Positions 15,807-23,300 of a DNA stretch of 45,384 nt are shown here, piece by piece (position 1 is the first letter of the stretch; each line of letters begins with the position of its first letter). The position numbers were made by a program, and so were the translations under genes. The stretch spans positions 1-45,384 of the forward strand of contig CANEVR010000013.1 of the NCBI GenBank assembly GCA_947442505.1. Reading direction: 5' to 3'. The notes below the pieces were generated by a model. That model was not told the origin of the DNA. It saw only the letters and a program-made list of their open reading frames with translations, and made no database searches. Source of the stretch: Flavobacteriales bacterium. GTDB taxonomy: Bacteria > Bacteroidota > Bacteroidia > Flavobacteriales_D > Sanyastnellaceae.

Positions 15807-18413
15807 ATGACATCACAAGAGATTAGAAAACAATTTTTGGATTTTTTCGCGCAGCAAAAACATCAAATCGTTTCATCCGCACCCATGGTCATCAAAGGTG
15901 ATCCCACCTTGATGTTCACCAATGCGGGAATGAATCCATTTAAAGATATTTTCTTGGGCAATGCGCCCGTGGTGCATCCACGGATTGCCAATACACAAAA
16001 GTGTTTGCGCGTCAGTGGAAAGCACAATGACTTGGAAGAGGTAGGAGTGGATACCTACCACCACACCATGTTTGAAATGTTGGGCAACTGGAGCTTTGGT
16101 GACTATTTCAAAGAAGAAGCCATTGGATGGGCGTGGTCATTATTGACAGATGTATATAAAATCCCCAAGGATCAATTGTATGTTACAGTCTTTGAAGGCG
16201 ATGCTTCAGAGAACTTGGACTTTGATCAGGAAAGCTATGACATCTGGAAAAAATACATTGCAGAGGATCGCATTTTAAAAGGAAATAAAAAAGACAATTT
16301 CTGGGAGATGGGCGCCATGGGACCTTGCGGACCTTGCTCTGAAATACATGCAGACATTCGCTCCGCAGAGGAACGCCTAAATGTTGATGGAAAAACATTG
16401 GTCAACAATGACCATCCGCAGGTGATTGAAATCTGGAACAATGTGTTCATGCAATTCAACCGCAAAGCGGATGGAAGCCTAGAAGCATTGCCCAACAAGC
16501 ACGTGGATACAGGGATGGGATTTGAGCGCTTGTGTATGGTATTGCAAGGCAAACAATCCAACTATGATACGGATGTGTTTTCTCCATTGATTCAAAAAAT
16601 TGAACAACTCAGCGGATTGTCTTATACTGCAACAGCAGAAAAGAAAGATGTTGCCATGCGTGTGATTGCCGATCACGTTAGAGCGGTATCTTTTGCTATC
16701 GCCGACGGACAATTGCCTTCTAGTTCTGGGGCAGGATATGTCATCAGAAGGATTCTAAGAAGAGCGGTGCGATACGGATACAGCTTCTTGCAGTTCAAGA
16801 CAGCCTTTATACATCAGGTTTTTGAAGTATTGGAAAAACAAATGGGCAGTGCATTCCCTGAGTTGAGTAAGAATAAAACATTGATTCAATCCGTGATTAG
16901 AGAAGAAGAAGAGAGTTTCTTGCGCACATTGGAAAAAGGCATTGAACTATTGGATAACGTGATTCAAAAGACCAGTGAAAAAGAAATTTCAGGTGCCATT
17001 GCTTTTGAATTATATGACACCTTTGGTTTCCCGATTGACTTGACGCAATTGATTGCGGGTGAAAATGGTAAGACCATCAACCAAGCCGAATTTGAGGAAC
17101 AACTTCAAGCGCAAAAAGAGAGAAGTCGTGCAGCAACCAAATTGGAAACAGATGATTGGGTGAATTTGGCGGAAGGTGATACTGCTTTTGTTGGATATGA
17201 TGAAATGGAAGTAGAAACCAAATTGCTCAGATACCGACGCATCAAATCCAAAGGAAAAGAAATGTACCAATTGGTATTGGAGACAACGCCATTTTATGCA
17301 GAAGGTGGAGGACAGGTAGGAGACAATGGCGTGTTGTATTTTGGAGAAGACCGCATCAATGTGGTAGATGTCAAAAAGGAAAATGGATTGATTGTCCATT
17401 TCACAGAAGAACTTCCCACCACACCAGAGAAAATGGTTTTGGCTAAAGTTGACGCCACCTGGAGAAGAGATACCACAGCGCACCACAGCGCAACGCATTT
17501 GTTGCATGAGGCATTGCGAGAAGTATTAGGGACGCATGTTGAGCAAAAGGGATCTTTGGTTAATCCCAACTATTTGCGATTTGACTTTTCCCATTTTGCC
17601 AAAGTCGGCGAAGAAGAATTGACACGCATTGAAGGTTTGGTGAATGACCGTATCCAATCCAATTATCCATTGATTGAAAATCGCGCGGCCACCATAGAGG
17701 AAGCCAAAAACAGCGGTGCCATGATGTTGTTTGGTGAGAAATACGGTGATAAGGTTCGCATGATTCAATTTGGAAACAGCATTGAATTGTGCGGCGGAAC
17801 ACATGTTGGAAGTACCGGCATGATCAAGCGATTTAAGCTTCAATCAGAAGGAGCTGTAGCAGCAGGAATTAGAAGAATCGAGGCCATCGCGGGAGAAATA
17901 GCTGACGCACACATTGCAGGAGAGTTGGCCGAGTTGGAGGAAGTTCGCGTTGCATTAAAAAACAAAGATGCTGTAAAGGCCGTTAAGGATTTACAGCAAA
18001 AGGTAAGTGACTTGCAAAAGCAACTGGAAGAAATGCAACGTGCGCAAGCTCAGCAGGTGAAGCAAGTTTGGAAAGGACAGATTACCACCCACAATGGACG
18101 CAATCTTTTGTTTGTCGATACCGATTTGGACGCAGGATCCATCAAAGATGTTTGTTTCCAACTGAAAGCAGAATTTCCATCCTTTGGTGCTTTGATTACC
18201 AGTGTAAACAATGGAAAACCCATGATTACCGTAGCCTTGAGTGAAGATGCGGTTCAAGGATGGGGTTGTCATGCAGGACAACTTGTAAAAGAGTGGGCCA
18301 AAGAAATCAAAGGCGGAGGTGGAGGTCAACCCAGCTTTGCCACTTGTGGAGGAACAGATGTCAGCGGATTGACGGCTGTTGTAGAAAAAGCCAAAACGTT
18401 ATTCCAGGCCTAA
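15807..18413 (+). CDS. alaS: Alanine--tRNA ligase
   Basis: The 868-residue protein has the full bacterial AlaRS length. It charges tRNA-Ala in the cytoplasm and edits misacylated Ser and Gly. The class II core opens with FTNAGMNPFKDIFLG and NTQKCLRVSGKHNDLEEVG, then MFEMLGNWSFGDYFK and GPCGPCSEIH. The editing domain holds the zinc motifs HHSATHLLHEAL (from His559) and CGGTH (Cys662, His666), both intact. The C-terminal DHHA1/oligomerisation part includes a coiled coil (about 730-755) and the glycine-rich KGGGGGQPSFATCGG. It is divergent from the M23 operon. Its stop codon overlaps the stop of the convergent membrane-protein gene. Confidence 0.98.
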   Translation: MTSQEIRKQFLDFFAQQKHQIVSSAPMVIKGDPTLMFTNAGMNPFKDIFLGNAPVVHPRIANTQKCLRVSGKHNDLEEVGVDTYHHTMFEMLGNWSFGDYFKEEAIGWAWSLLTDVYKIPKDQLYVTVFEGDASENLDFDQESYDIWKKYIAEDRILKGNKKDNFWEMGAMGPCGPCSEIHADIRSAEERLNVDGKTLVNNDHPQVIEIWNNVFMQFNRKADGSLEALPNKHVDTGMGFERLCMVLQGKQSNYDTDVFSPLIQKIEQLSGLSYTATAEKKDVAMRVIADHVRAVSFAIADGQLPSSSGAGYVIRRILRRAVRYGYSFLQFKTAFIHQVFEVLEKQMGSAFPELSKNKTLIQSVIREEEESFLRTLEKGIELLDNVIQKTSEKEISGAIAFELYDTFGFPIDLTQLIAGENGKTINQAEFEEQLQAQKERSRAATKLETDDWVNLAEGDTAFVGYDEMEVETKLLRYRRIKSKGKEMYQLVLETTPFYAEGGGQVGDNGVLYFGEDRINVVDVKKENGLIVHFTEELPTTPEKMVLAKVDATWRRDTTAHHSATHLLHEALREVLGTHVEQKGSLVNPNYLRFDFSHFAKVGEEELTRIEGLVNDRIQSNYPLIENRAATIEEAKNSGAMMLFGEKYGDKVRMIQFGNSIELCGGTHVGSTGMIKRFKLQSEGAVAAGIRRIEAIAGEIADAHIAGELAELEEVRVALKNKDAVKAVKDLQQKVSDLQKQLEEMQRAQAQQVKQVWKGQITTHNGRNLLFVDTDLDAGSIKDVCFQLKAEFPSFGALITSVNNGKPMITVALSEDAVQGWGCHAGQLVKEWAKEIKGGGGGQPSFATCGGTDVSGLTAVVEKAKTLFQA

Positions 18414-18823
18414 GCTACAACATTGGATGAATTAGCAGCGCTCTGATAAACGGGGCCTTGGTATTCTATGGAGTAGGAAAAGGCCAAGTGAAGGATGTAA
18501 AAAATATTGAACACACCAGCCAAAGCATAGTCGGTCCATTTGTTTTTTCCAAATGATTGGGACAATTCTGTACAGATTAAAAAGGCAAAATAAATATTGT
18601 AGATGGGGATGAGCATGCGAAAAGCGTGTGTATCTGGACGACCCACAATGCGCATGGTAATAATCACATCATAGACGGGAACAAAGGCCGTCCAAAAGGG
18701 TTGATTGGCTTTGCTAAATAGTGCAACTTTTCCTAAAAAACCAACAGCGGAAACAACAATAAAGGTCATGATAAAAGGAGCGAATTGCTTCCAGATATCA
18801 CTCCAAGCGAGCAAGAATTCCAT
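18410..18823 (-). CDS. Small DUF5684-like membrane protein
   Basis: The product from the ATG at 18823 has 137 residues and about four hydrophobic helices. Its central motif, PFWTAFVPVYDVIITMRIVGRPDTHAFRMLIPIYNIYF followed by a S-FGK block (ELSQSFGKNKW), matches the DUF5684 group. The same motif occurs near the N-terminus of some Bacteroidota signal peptidase I proteins. The peptidase domain is absent, so it is not an active signal peptidase. A longer form beginning at an in-frame TTG (18856, adding 11 residues) is possible, but that N-terminus would add nothing recognisable. Its stop overlaps the alaS stop (tail to tail). Function is unknown. Confidence 0.8.
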   Translation of the reverse strand: MEFLLAWSDIWKQFAPFIMTFIVVSAVGFLGKVALFSKANQPFWTAFVPVYDVIITMRIVGRPDTHAFRMLIPIYNIYFAFLICTELSQSFGKNKWTDYALAGVFNIFYILHLAFSYSIEYQGPVYQSAANSSNVVA

Positions 18824-18992
18824 AGGTTTAAGGTATTTGTGAGCAACAGCGCTCAATAAAAAGACGAATGAAAAAAAAATTGGTTGCCTACGCTGGGCTA
18901 TTGAGAGAGGCTGGGAGCATCATTTAGATCATGAACGTTTGTCATAATTAAACAAACTATAGTAAGCATAAAAGCCCACTCACTGCATAAAG

Positions 18993-19024
18993 CAACAAGG
19001 GAAGCATTTCTGCTTCCCTTGTTG
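18993..19024. terminator. Strong hairpin, likely terminator
   Basis: A perfect 14-bp stem (CAACAAGGGAAGCA and its complement) encloses a TTTC loop. The plus strand continues TTTGTTTAGG, a U-rich tail; the minus strand continues GCTTTATGC, a poorer tail. It can end transcription from the LuxE-like gene (minus), but its better orientation is plus, where no protein gene precedes it directly. Confidence 0.65.
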
Positions 19025-19050
19025 TTTGTTTAGGAAATCATGTTTCTCAA

Positions 19051-19076
19051 GTTGGTTAACCGTTGTTAATTCCAAC
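19051..19076. other. Second hairpin downstream of the LuxE-like gene
   Basis: GTTGGTTAAC pairs with GTTAA-TT-CCAAC, ten base pairs with a two-T bulge and a CGTT loop. It lies 65 bases after the stop of the minus-strand gene at 19141 and has no U-tract on either side, so it is more likely an RNA structure or a protein site than a terminator. Confidence 0.4.
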
Positions 19077-19140
19077 GCAAGTACTTTGGTGCGATTTGCT
19101 CTTCGCATTCAAAAGACGATGAAAAATAAAAAGGGTTGCC

Positions 19141-20133
19141 TCAGGGTTGATACAAAAGATTACAACCCCTGGTTTCCGCATAGGACAGGCGTCCCAACAC
19201 TTTGAATCGGCCATCTGGGCCAATCTCTCCCAAATCTTGGGTGGCAATAAAAGCACAGCTGTCCACATTGGCCAAATCCATAATGTGCAAGCTCCCTCTG
19301 CCCTGCGATTGCAATGGTCCCAACGGATCTTGTATATCTCTAACCCAAACCCGCATCCAATCTGGCGTCTCCAAAGTGTCCATCTCAGCAGCATAGGCTT
19401 GACTCAGCAATTCGGTCATGCCATATTCACTGTGAATCACAACATTTGGCCAAGCGTCATACAATGCGTCATACACCTCCTGGCGGATGGGTTCACGGCC
19501 TCTACCCTTCATCCCTCCCGTTTCCATGATGATGGTATCGCGCATGCCCCCGGGAAATTGTTGGGCAAAATCCAACAACGCAAAAGTCACCCCCCACAAC
19601 ATCACCTTTTTTCCTGCGGACAACGCGGCTTCCCAACGTTTTTTCAATGCATCAAAATCGTACAGAAAAAAAGCACTTTCATCACCACCACTGGCCTTGA
19701 CCAAATAATCCACCATGTATACCAACGAAGAATTATTGCGCTCCAAATATGAGGGGAGCAAGGCCAACATTTCATATTCTGATGGATGACCATAACGCTG
19801 AATAAAATGAGTCAAAAAAGCGCGCTCATACAACTTCAAATCCAACAAATGATGCTTGGAAGTTGTCTGGCCCGTCGTGGCACTGGACTCAAATGTGCGC
19901 AACACGGGGCCAGGTGAACCTAGCACGCGATGTGTCTTAAAAAATGAAATAGGCAGAAATGGAATCTGCTCGATGGAGTTCACATTTTCAAGCGAAATAC
20001 CCAAAGCATCTGTGAATGATTGATAAATTCCGTTGTGTAGGTATTGATAGCGAAACAAATCCAAGGCACGCTCCTCAAAATAATCGGAGACTTGTCCTTG
20101 AAACAAAGATGTAATAAATGTTTCGCGATTCAC
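19141..20133 (-). CDS. LuxE-like acyl-protein synthetase / acyl-activating enzyme
   Basis: The 330-residue protein resembles LuxE-type acyl-protein synthetases, a compact branch related to the adenylate-forming enzymes. Motifs seen are the P-loop-like TFESSATTGQTTSKHHL (about residues 80-96), VMLWGVTFALLDF, METGGMKGRGREPIRQEVYDAL (about 205-225) and HSEYGMTELLSQAYA (about 234-248). The substrate is presumably an acyl chain activated with ATP. Its partner is unknown, because no luxC/luxD or acyl-carrier gene lies beside it. Similar stand-alone genes are common in Bacteroidota. The start is GTG at 20133, four bases after a perfect TAACTTTG box, so the mRNA is probably leaderless. Confidence 0.85.
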   Translation of the reverse strand: MNRETFITSLFQGQVSDYFEERALDLFRYQYLHNGIYQSFTDALGISLENVNSIEQIPFLPISFFKTHRVLGSPGPVLRTFESSATTGQTTSKHHLLDLKLYERAFLTHFIQRYGHPSEYEMLALLPSYLERNNSSLVYMVDYLVKASGGDESAFFLYDFDALKKRWEAALSAGKKVMLWGVTFALLDFAQQFPGGMRDTIIMETGGMKGRGREPIRQEVYDALYDAWPNVVIHSEYGMTELLSQAYAAEMDTLETPDWMRVWVRDIQDPLGPLQSQGRGSLHIMDLANVDSCAFIATQDLGEIGPDGRFKVLGRLSYAETRGCNLLYQP

Positions 20134-20137
20134 TGAG

Positions 20138-20145
20138 CAAAGTTA
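20138..20145 (-). promoter_or_regulatory. -7 promoter box for the LuxE-like gene, at the start codon
   Basis: The minus strand reads TAACTTTG, followed by CTCA and then the GTG start. A transcription start a few bases after the box would fall on or next to the start codon. It is head-to-head with the identical box at 20165-20172, with 19 bases between them. Confidence 0.65.
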
Positions 20146-20164
20146 CATCAAGGCCATGTTTGAT

Positions 20165-20172
20165 TAACTTTG
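20165..20172 (+). promoter_or_regulatory. -7 promoter box for the lipoprotein gene, at the start codon
   Basis: TAACTTTG is followed by TGTT and the ATG at 20177. The box and the four-base spacing are the same as for the divergent LuxE-like gene, so both genes probably make leaderless mRNAs from overlapping promoters. Confidence 0.65.
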
Positions 20173-20176
20173 TGTT

Positions 20177-20683
20177 ATGCGCAAAAAAATGGGAATCCTT
20201 CTTTTCAGTTTATCCATCCTTTGTTGGGGATGTATGGATTTGGAAACTTTTCCCGATGAGCCACAAATCACTTTCAAATCTTTTGTTGTAAAATCAGACG
20301 GAACCGGCGCACAACTTATTTTTTCCTTCACGGATGGTGATGGGAACTTTGGATTGAATCAAGAAGACACAGCCGGAGTGTTTGCTGATTGCACCACCCG
20401 TTACAATGTTTTTTGTGATTATTATGAAAAGCAAAATGGCACATGGGTTAAAGTGAGTTTGGATCCTTGCCTAGACCCGAACATCATCCCATTTTATTAC
20501 CGAGCACCTGTTGCAGTGCCCGAGGGACAATACAAAGCGCAGAAAGGAAATGTTACATTGGACATTAATCCCATTTACTATTTACCCAGTAATCACGATA
20601 CGTGCAAGTTCAAAATGCATGTGATAGATAGAAGTCTTAATCAGAGCAATGAGATTGAGACCAATGAATTTTATAAACCATAA
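20177..20683 (+). CDS. Putative lipoprotein of unknown function
   Basis: The 168-residue product has a basic N-terminus, a hydrophobic stretch and the lipobox LCWGC near residue 19, so it should be lipidated and exported. The mature part looks like a single beta-rich domain: a 'P-Q-I-TFKSFVV' first strand, an acidic loop SFTDGDGNFGLNQEDT that could bind calcium, and four further cysteines. The layout (lipobox, 'DEPQITF', 'DGDGNFG') is one I associate with uncharacterised Bacteroidota surface lipoproteins; I cannot name a family. The ATG at 20177 is supported by the promoter box just upstream. A strong terminator follows the stop, so it is a single-gene unit. Confidence 0.85.
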   Translation: MRKKMGILLFSLSILCWGCMDLETFPDEPQITFKSFVVKSDGTGAQLIFSFTDGDGNFGLNQEDTAGVFADCTTRYNVFCDYYEKQNGTWVKVSLDPCLDPNIIPFYYRAPVAVPEGQYKAQKGNVTLDINPIYYLPSNHDTCKFKMHVIDRSLNQSNEIETNEFYKP

Positions 20684-20699
20684 TAGGAGAATAAGAATT

Positions 20700-20732
20700 A
20701 AGAAAACTGCTCCTAAAGGAGTAGATTTTCTT
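20700..20732. terminator. Intrinsic terminator after the lipoprotein gene
   Basis: A stem of about 14 pairs (AAGAAAACTGCTCC against GGAGTAGATTTTCTT, one G-T pair and one bulge) has a TAAA loop, 16 bases after the stop. It is A-rich on the left arm and T-rich on the right, so it could act in both directions. Confidence 0.75.
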
Positions 20733-20734
20733 TT

Positions 20735-20749
20735 GCTACAAGTTGTAGC
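20735..20749. promoter_or_regulatory. Perfect 15-base dyad in front of the sensor kinase gene
   Basis: GCTACAA-G-TTGTAGC is a perfect inverted repeat with a one-base centre. It lies just after the terminator and eight bases before the GTG start of the histidine kinase. It has the size of an operator for a dimeric regulator, and self-regulation by the adjacent NarL-type response regulator is a reasonable guess. A short RNA hairpin over the start region is the alternative. Confidence 0.4.
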
Positions 20750-20757
20750 TTAGTACT

Positions 20758-22632
20758 GTGCAAAGTAGATTGATTTCCACCCTAAGCAATGCCTGGATGA
20801 CTATCCTCATTGCCATCTCGCCAATGGTTATTTTGGCTAGAAGTGAACTCAATTTTTACTTCCAAAACAAGCTACAGTCTTTCCCTGCAGGAACGGAATT
20901 TCTTTGGGAACCAAAAGGTGAACCCGGTTTTTCTGTCTATCAAAAAAACAAAGACTTATTCACGACCAACACTCCTCAAACACTCAGCAACCAAGATCCT
21001 TCACTATGGATTAAAATACCACTTCAAGGATTAACAAAGCAACCATCTCTCTTTTTACTTATTCCCAACAGCCACATCAACCGTATTCAATGCTATTACC
21101 TCAACGACCAAGGTGAATTACTAGACAGCACACTCATTATGGGAGATCACATTGCGTTTTCCAATAGGCCGGTGCATTTTCCTGAATATATTTTCCCCAT
21201 TTCAGAAGACACCATTCAGCAGTATATGCTCCTTTACTTGGATAAGCGAAATGAACCTTTCTTCACCTCGATCCAAATACTCAATCATGAAGAGCTAGAC
21301 AGCAGAAAGACCAATTACTTCTTGTTGTCTGGTATACTTTTAGGAATACTCGTCGCCGCTTTCATTATCAACATCTACATTGTACTCAATGCCAAAAATG
21401 TATTGAACTACTTGTACAGCCTATTCTTGGGACTTTGCATCATTTACATGCTTTCTGATTTTGGATATATACATTGGATCATCAACTATGAATCCAATTG
21501 GATCATCGATATCATCCGTCCATTATCGCTCTCCATTGCCTTTCCCATCTATTTGTTTTTCTTCTTGAACACCATAACATTTCAAGAGCATTTTCCCAAA
21601 TGGTCCAAACGGATTCGCATATATGGATGGACTTGGTTGAGCTATGTAGTGATTGCCGCGTCTATTTCGCCTTGGTTATATGATCAGTCCTATAAATACT
21701 ATTCTTTAGCCCTTTCATTGCTTTTTCAACAACTGACTTTGATTATTGTCATTGTTTGTTCGATTGCTCTAGCAATAAGAAAAGTGCCTTATGCCATTCC
21801 CTTTTTAACCACCTCATTTCTTTTTGTTTTAACGCATATTCAATACATCAGCCACCGATTTGGCATCACCGATGATACCGTTTTTCAACAACATTTTGTC
21901 CCTATTATTTTGGGAATGGACTGTCTGATCATCGGAGGCATTGTTGCATTAAAATTCATCGAGTACATCAAGAAAAACAAACACCTAGAACTCGCATTAT
22001 TGAACAAAGACATCGAAATCAATGAGCGCATCGCTTCCATCCAATTAAGAGAGTTATCTCGGATTAGTCAGCTTCTCCACAATCATATTGGCATGGAACT
22101 TATTGGCCTAAAAAACAACTTAGAGCAAAATAAAAACGAGATTCCAAATGAATTGCATGATAGGCTCTATACGCGCACCAAAGGATTGATAGAGGATGTT
22201 CGAAACACGGCCCACTTTCTTTCTCCACAAGTATTGAGAAAGTTTGGATTGGCTCATTGTATACAACTCTTTGTGAAAGAGATTTGCAAAACCAAACAAA
22301 TTAAAAATTACGTCGAAATTACTCCTGCCTGTAATCAGACAACCACCAATATTCAATTGGTTGTAATGTTGATTATTCAGGAGTGTTTAAATAACACCAT
22401 CAAACATGCAAAAGCCACGGAAATACAAGTGCAGTGCTTTGTAGAAAACAAACACCTTTACATTTCCTATCAAGACAATGGCATTGGCATGAAAAACAAC
22501 GAGGAGGCCAATGACGGAATAGGAATATTGCAAATCAAAGAAATGATCAACGTATGCCGCGGCATCTGCAATATAGAGAGTAACCCTGGAGAGGGTTTTC
22601 AATTGAATGCTGAAATACCATTAGACATATGA
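20758..22632 (+). CDS. 7TM sensor histidine kinase (7TMR-DISM type, HisKA_3)
   Basis: The 624-residue product starts at GTG, which gives a signal peptide with a basic residue (MQSRLISTLSNAWMTILIAI); an ATG 13 codons later would lack it. A periplasmic 7TMR-DISM extracellular-like sensor domain covers about 35-175, then seven hydrophobic helices about 183-395. A HisKA_3 dimerisation domain has His441 in SQLLHNHIGMEL as the likely phosphorylation site. An HATPase follows, with its N box QECLNNTIKHAKA (from residue 541) and DNGIGM (about 575). The stop overlaps the response regulator ATG by four bases, so they form a two-component pair. The signal is unknown; 7TMR-DISM sensors often detect carbohydrates or other small ligands. 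Confidence 0.93.
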   Translation: MQSRLISTLSNAWMTILIAISPMVILARSELNFYFQNKLQSFPAGTEFLWEPKGEPGFSVYQKNKDLFTTNTPQTLSNQDPSLWIKIPLQGLTKQPSLFLLIPNSHINRIQCYYLNDQGELLDSTLIMGDHIAFSNRPVHFPEYIFPISEDTIQQYMLLYLDKRNEPFFTSIQILNHEELDSRKTNYFLLSGILLGILVAAFIINIYIVLNAKNVLNYLYSLFLGLCIIYMLSDFGYIHWIINYESNWIIDIIRPLSLSIAFPIYLFFFLNTITFQEHFPKWSKRIRIYGWTWLSYVVIAASISPWLYDQSYKYYSLALSLLFQQLTLIIVIVCSIALAIRKVPYAIPFLTTSFLFVLTHIQYISHRFGITDDTVFQQHFVPIILGMDCLIIGGIVALKFIEYIKKNKHLELALLNKDIEINERIASIQLRELSRISQLLHNHIGMELIGLKNNLEQNKNEIPNELHDRLYTRTKGLIEDVRNTAHFLSPQVLRKFGLAHCIQLFVKEICKTKQIKNYVEITPACNQTTTNIQLVVMLIIQECLNNTIKHAKATEIQVQCFVENKHLYISYQDNGIGMKNNEEANDGIGILQIKEMINVCRGICNIESNPGEGFQLNAEIPLDI

Positions 22633-23240
22633 ATAAGGTTGGAATCATTGAAGATCACCCCATTGTAGCAAATGGCGTCAAGGGCATGGTTCATCTCATT
22701 TGGGAAGAATATCTCGTACAAATTTTCACATCATTTCCAAAAATTGAAGACGAACTCCTGGAAATTGCACAATGCGATATCGTCATTGCAGATATACACT
22801 TAAAAGACGAGCACATTTTAGATGATTTAATTCTATTGCAAATTCAAAATCCAGAGCAAAAAATTGTCTTATATACCAGCTCTCACCCTTATGAATTGGG
22901 ACTTCAAAAGGAGGACTTTCCATTTTGGGGCTATGTTCAGAAGAACTCTGATCTACAAACACTCACGGAATGTTTAACAAGTGTAAAGCAAAAAAGAAAA
23001 CATTTTGAATCTGATCTAATTTGGGGAAAAACCATGGTCAATACAGAATCTACCATTGTGTTAACCAAAAGGGAGCAAGAGATACTCCATCTCATTAAGT
23101 TAGGAAAGACAAGCAAGGATATCGCAGAAATGCTGTTCCTGAGTGAACTCACCGTCAAGTCGCATAGACAGAACATGATGCGGAAGTTTGATGTAAAAAA
23201 TGTTGTTGAGTTGTTGGATAGAACAAAAAATAGAATTTAA
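22629..23240 (+). CDS. NarL/LuxR-family response regulator
   Basis: The 203-residue protein has a receiver domain (about 1-115) with the acidic pocket Glu8/Asp9, phosphoacceptor Asp55 in VIADIHL, a Thr/Ser at 83-84 and Lys105 in YVQKNSD. The LuxR-type helix-turn-helix at about 140-190 is LTKREQEILHLIKLGKTSKDIAEML followed by LTVKSHRQNMMRKF. All receiver key residues are present, so it should be phosphorylated by the overlapping HisKA_3 kinase and bind DNA as a dimer. A bidirectional terminator follows at 23248-23277. The giant secreted-protein operon ends just beyond, so regulation of that locus by this pair is possible but unproven. Confidence 0.95.
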   Translation: MNKVGIIEDHPIVANGVKGMVHLIWEEYLVQIFTSFPKIEDELLEIAQCDIVIADIHLKDEHILDDLILLQIQNPEQKIVLYTSSHPYELGLQKEDFPFWGYVQKNSDLQTLTECLTSVKQKRKHFESDLIWGKTMVNTESTIVLTKREQEILHLIKLGKTSKDIAEMLFLSELTVKSHRQNMMRKFDVKNVVELLDRTKNRI

Positions 23241-23247
23241 TCCCAAC

Positions 23248-23277
23248 AAAAACCCCCATCTCTCGACAGGGGTTTTT
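23248..23277. terminator. Bidirectional terminator with ATCTCTCGAC loop, copy 1
   Basis: A stem AAAAACCCC/GGGGTTTTT encloses the loop ATCTCTCGAC, with one C-A mismatch at its base. It serves the response-regulator gene (plus, stop at 23240) and the 2516-residue protein gene (minus, stop at 23301). The same loop recurs at 32069-32098 and 45240-45269. Confidence 0.85.
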
Positions 23278-23300
23278 CTTAAACCTATTTCAAAAGTAAC

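Larger units (their letters stand above)
18824..19140. other. 317-base stretch without a protein gene
   Basis: This gap between two minus-strand genes holds no open frame I would accept and no tRNA. It contains two hairpins (18993-19024 and 19051-19076), listed separately. No perfect TAnnTTTG box is visible on either strand. It may be only the 3' region of the LuxE-like gene plus the leader of the DUF5684-like gene, or it may hide a small RNA. Confidence 0.5.

Noticed and set aside
18410-18823. Annotation as signal peptidase I
   Set aside because: It shares only the membrane motif found near the start of some Bacteroidota signal peptidases. The catalytic Ser/Lys domain is absent.
18824-18856. 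Longer TTG-start form of the DUF5684-like protein
   Set aside because: It adds 11 residues with no recognisable feature. The ATG at 18823 is simpler, but the choice is not certain.
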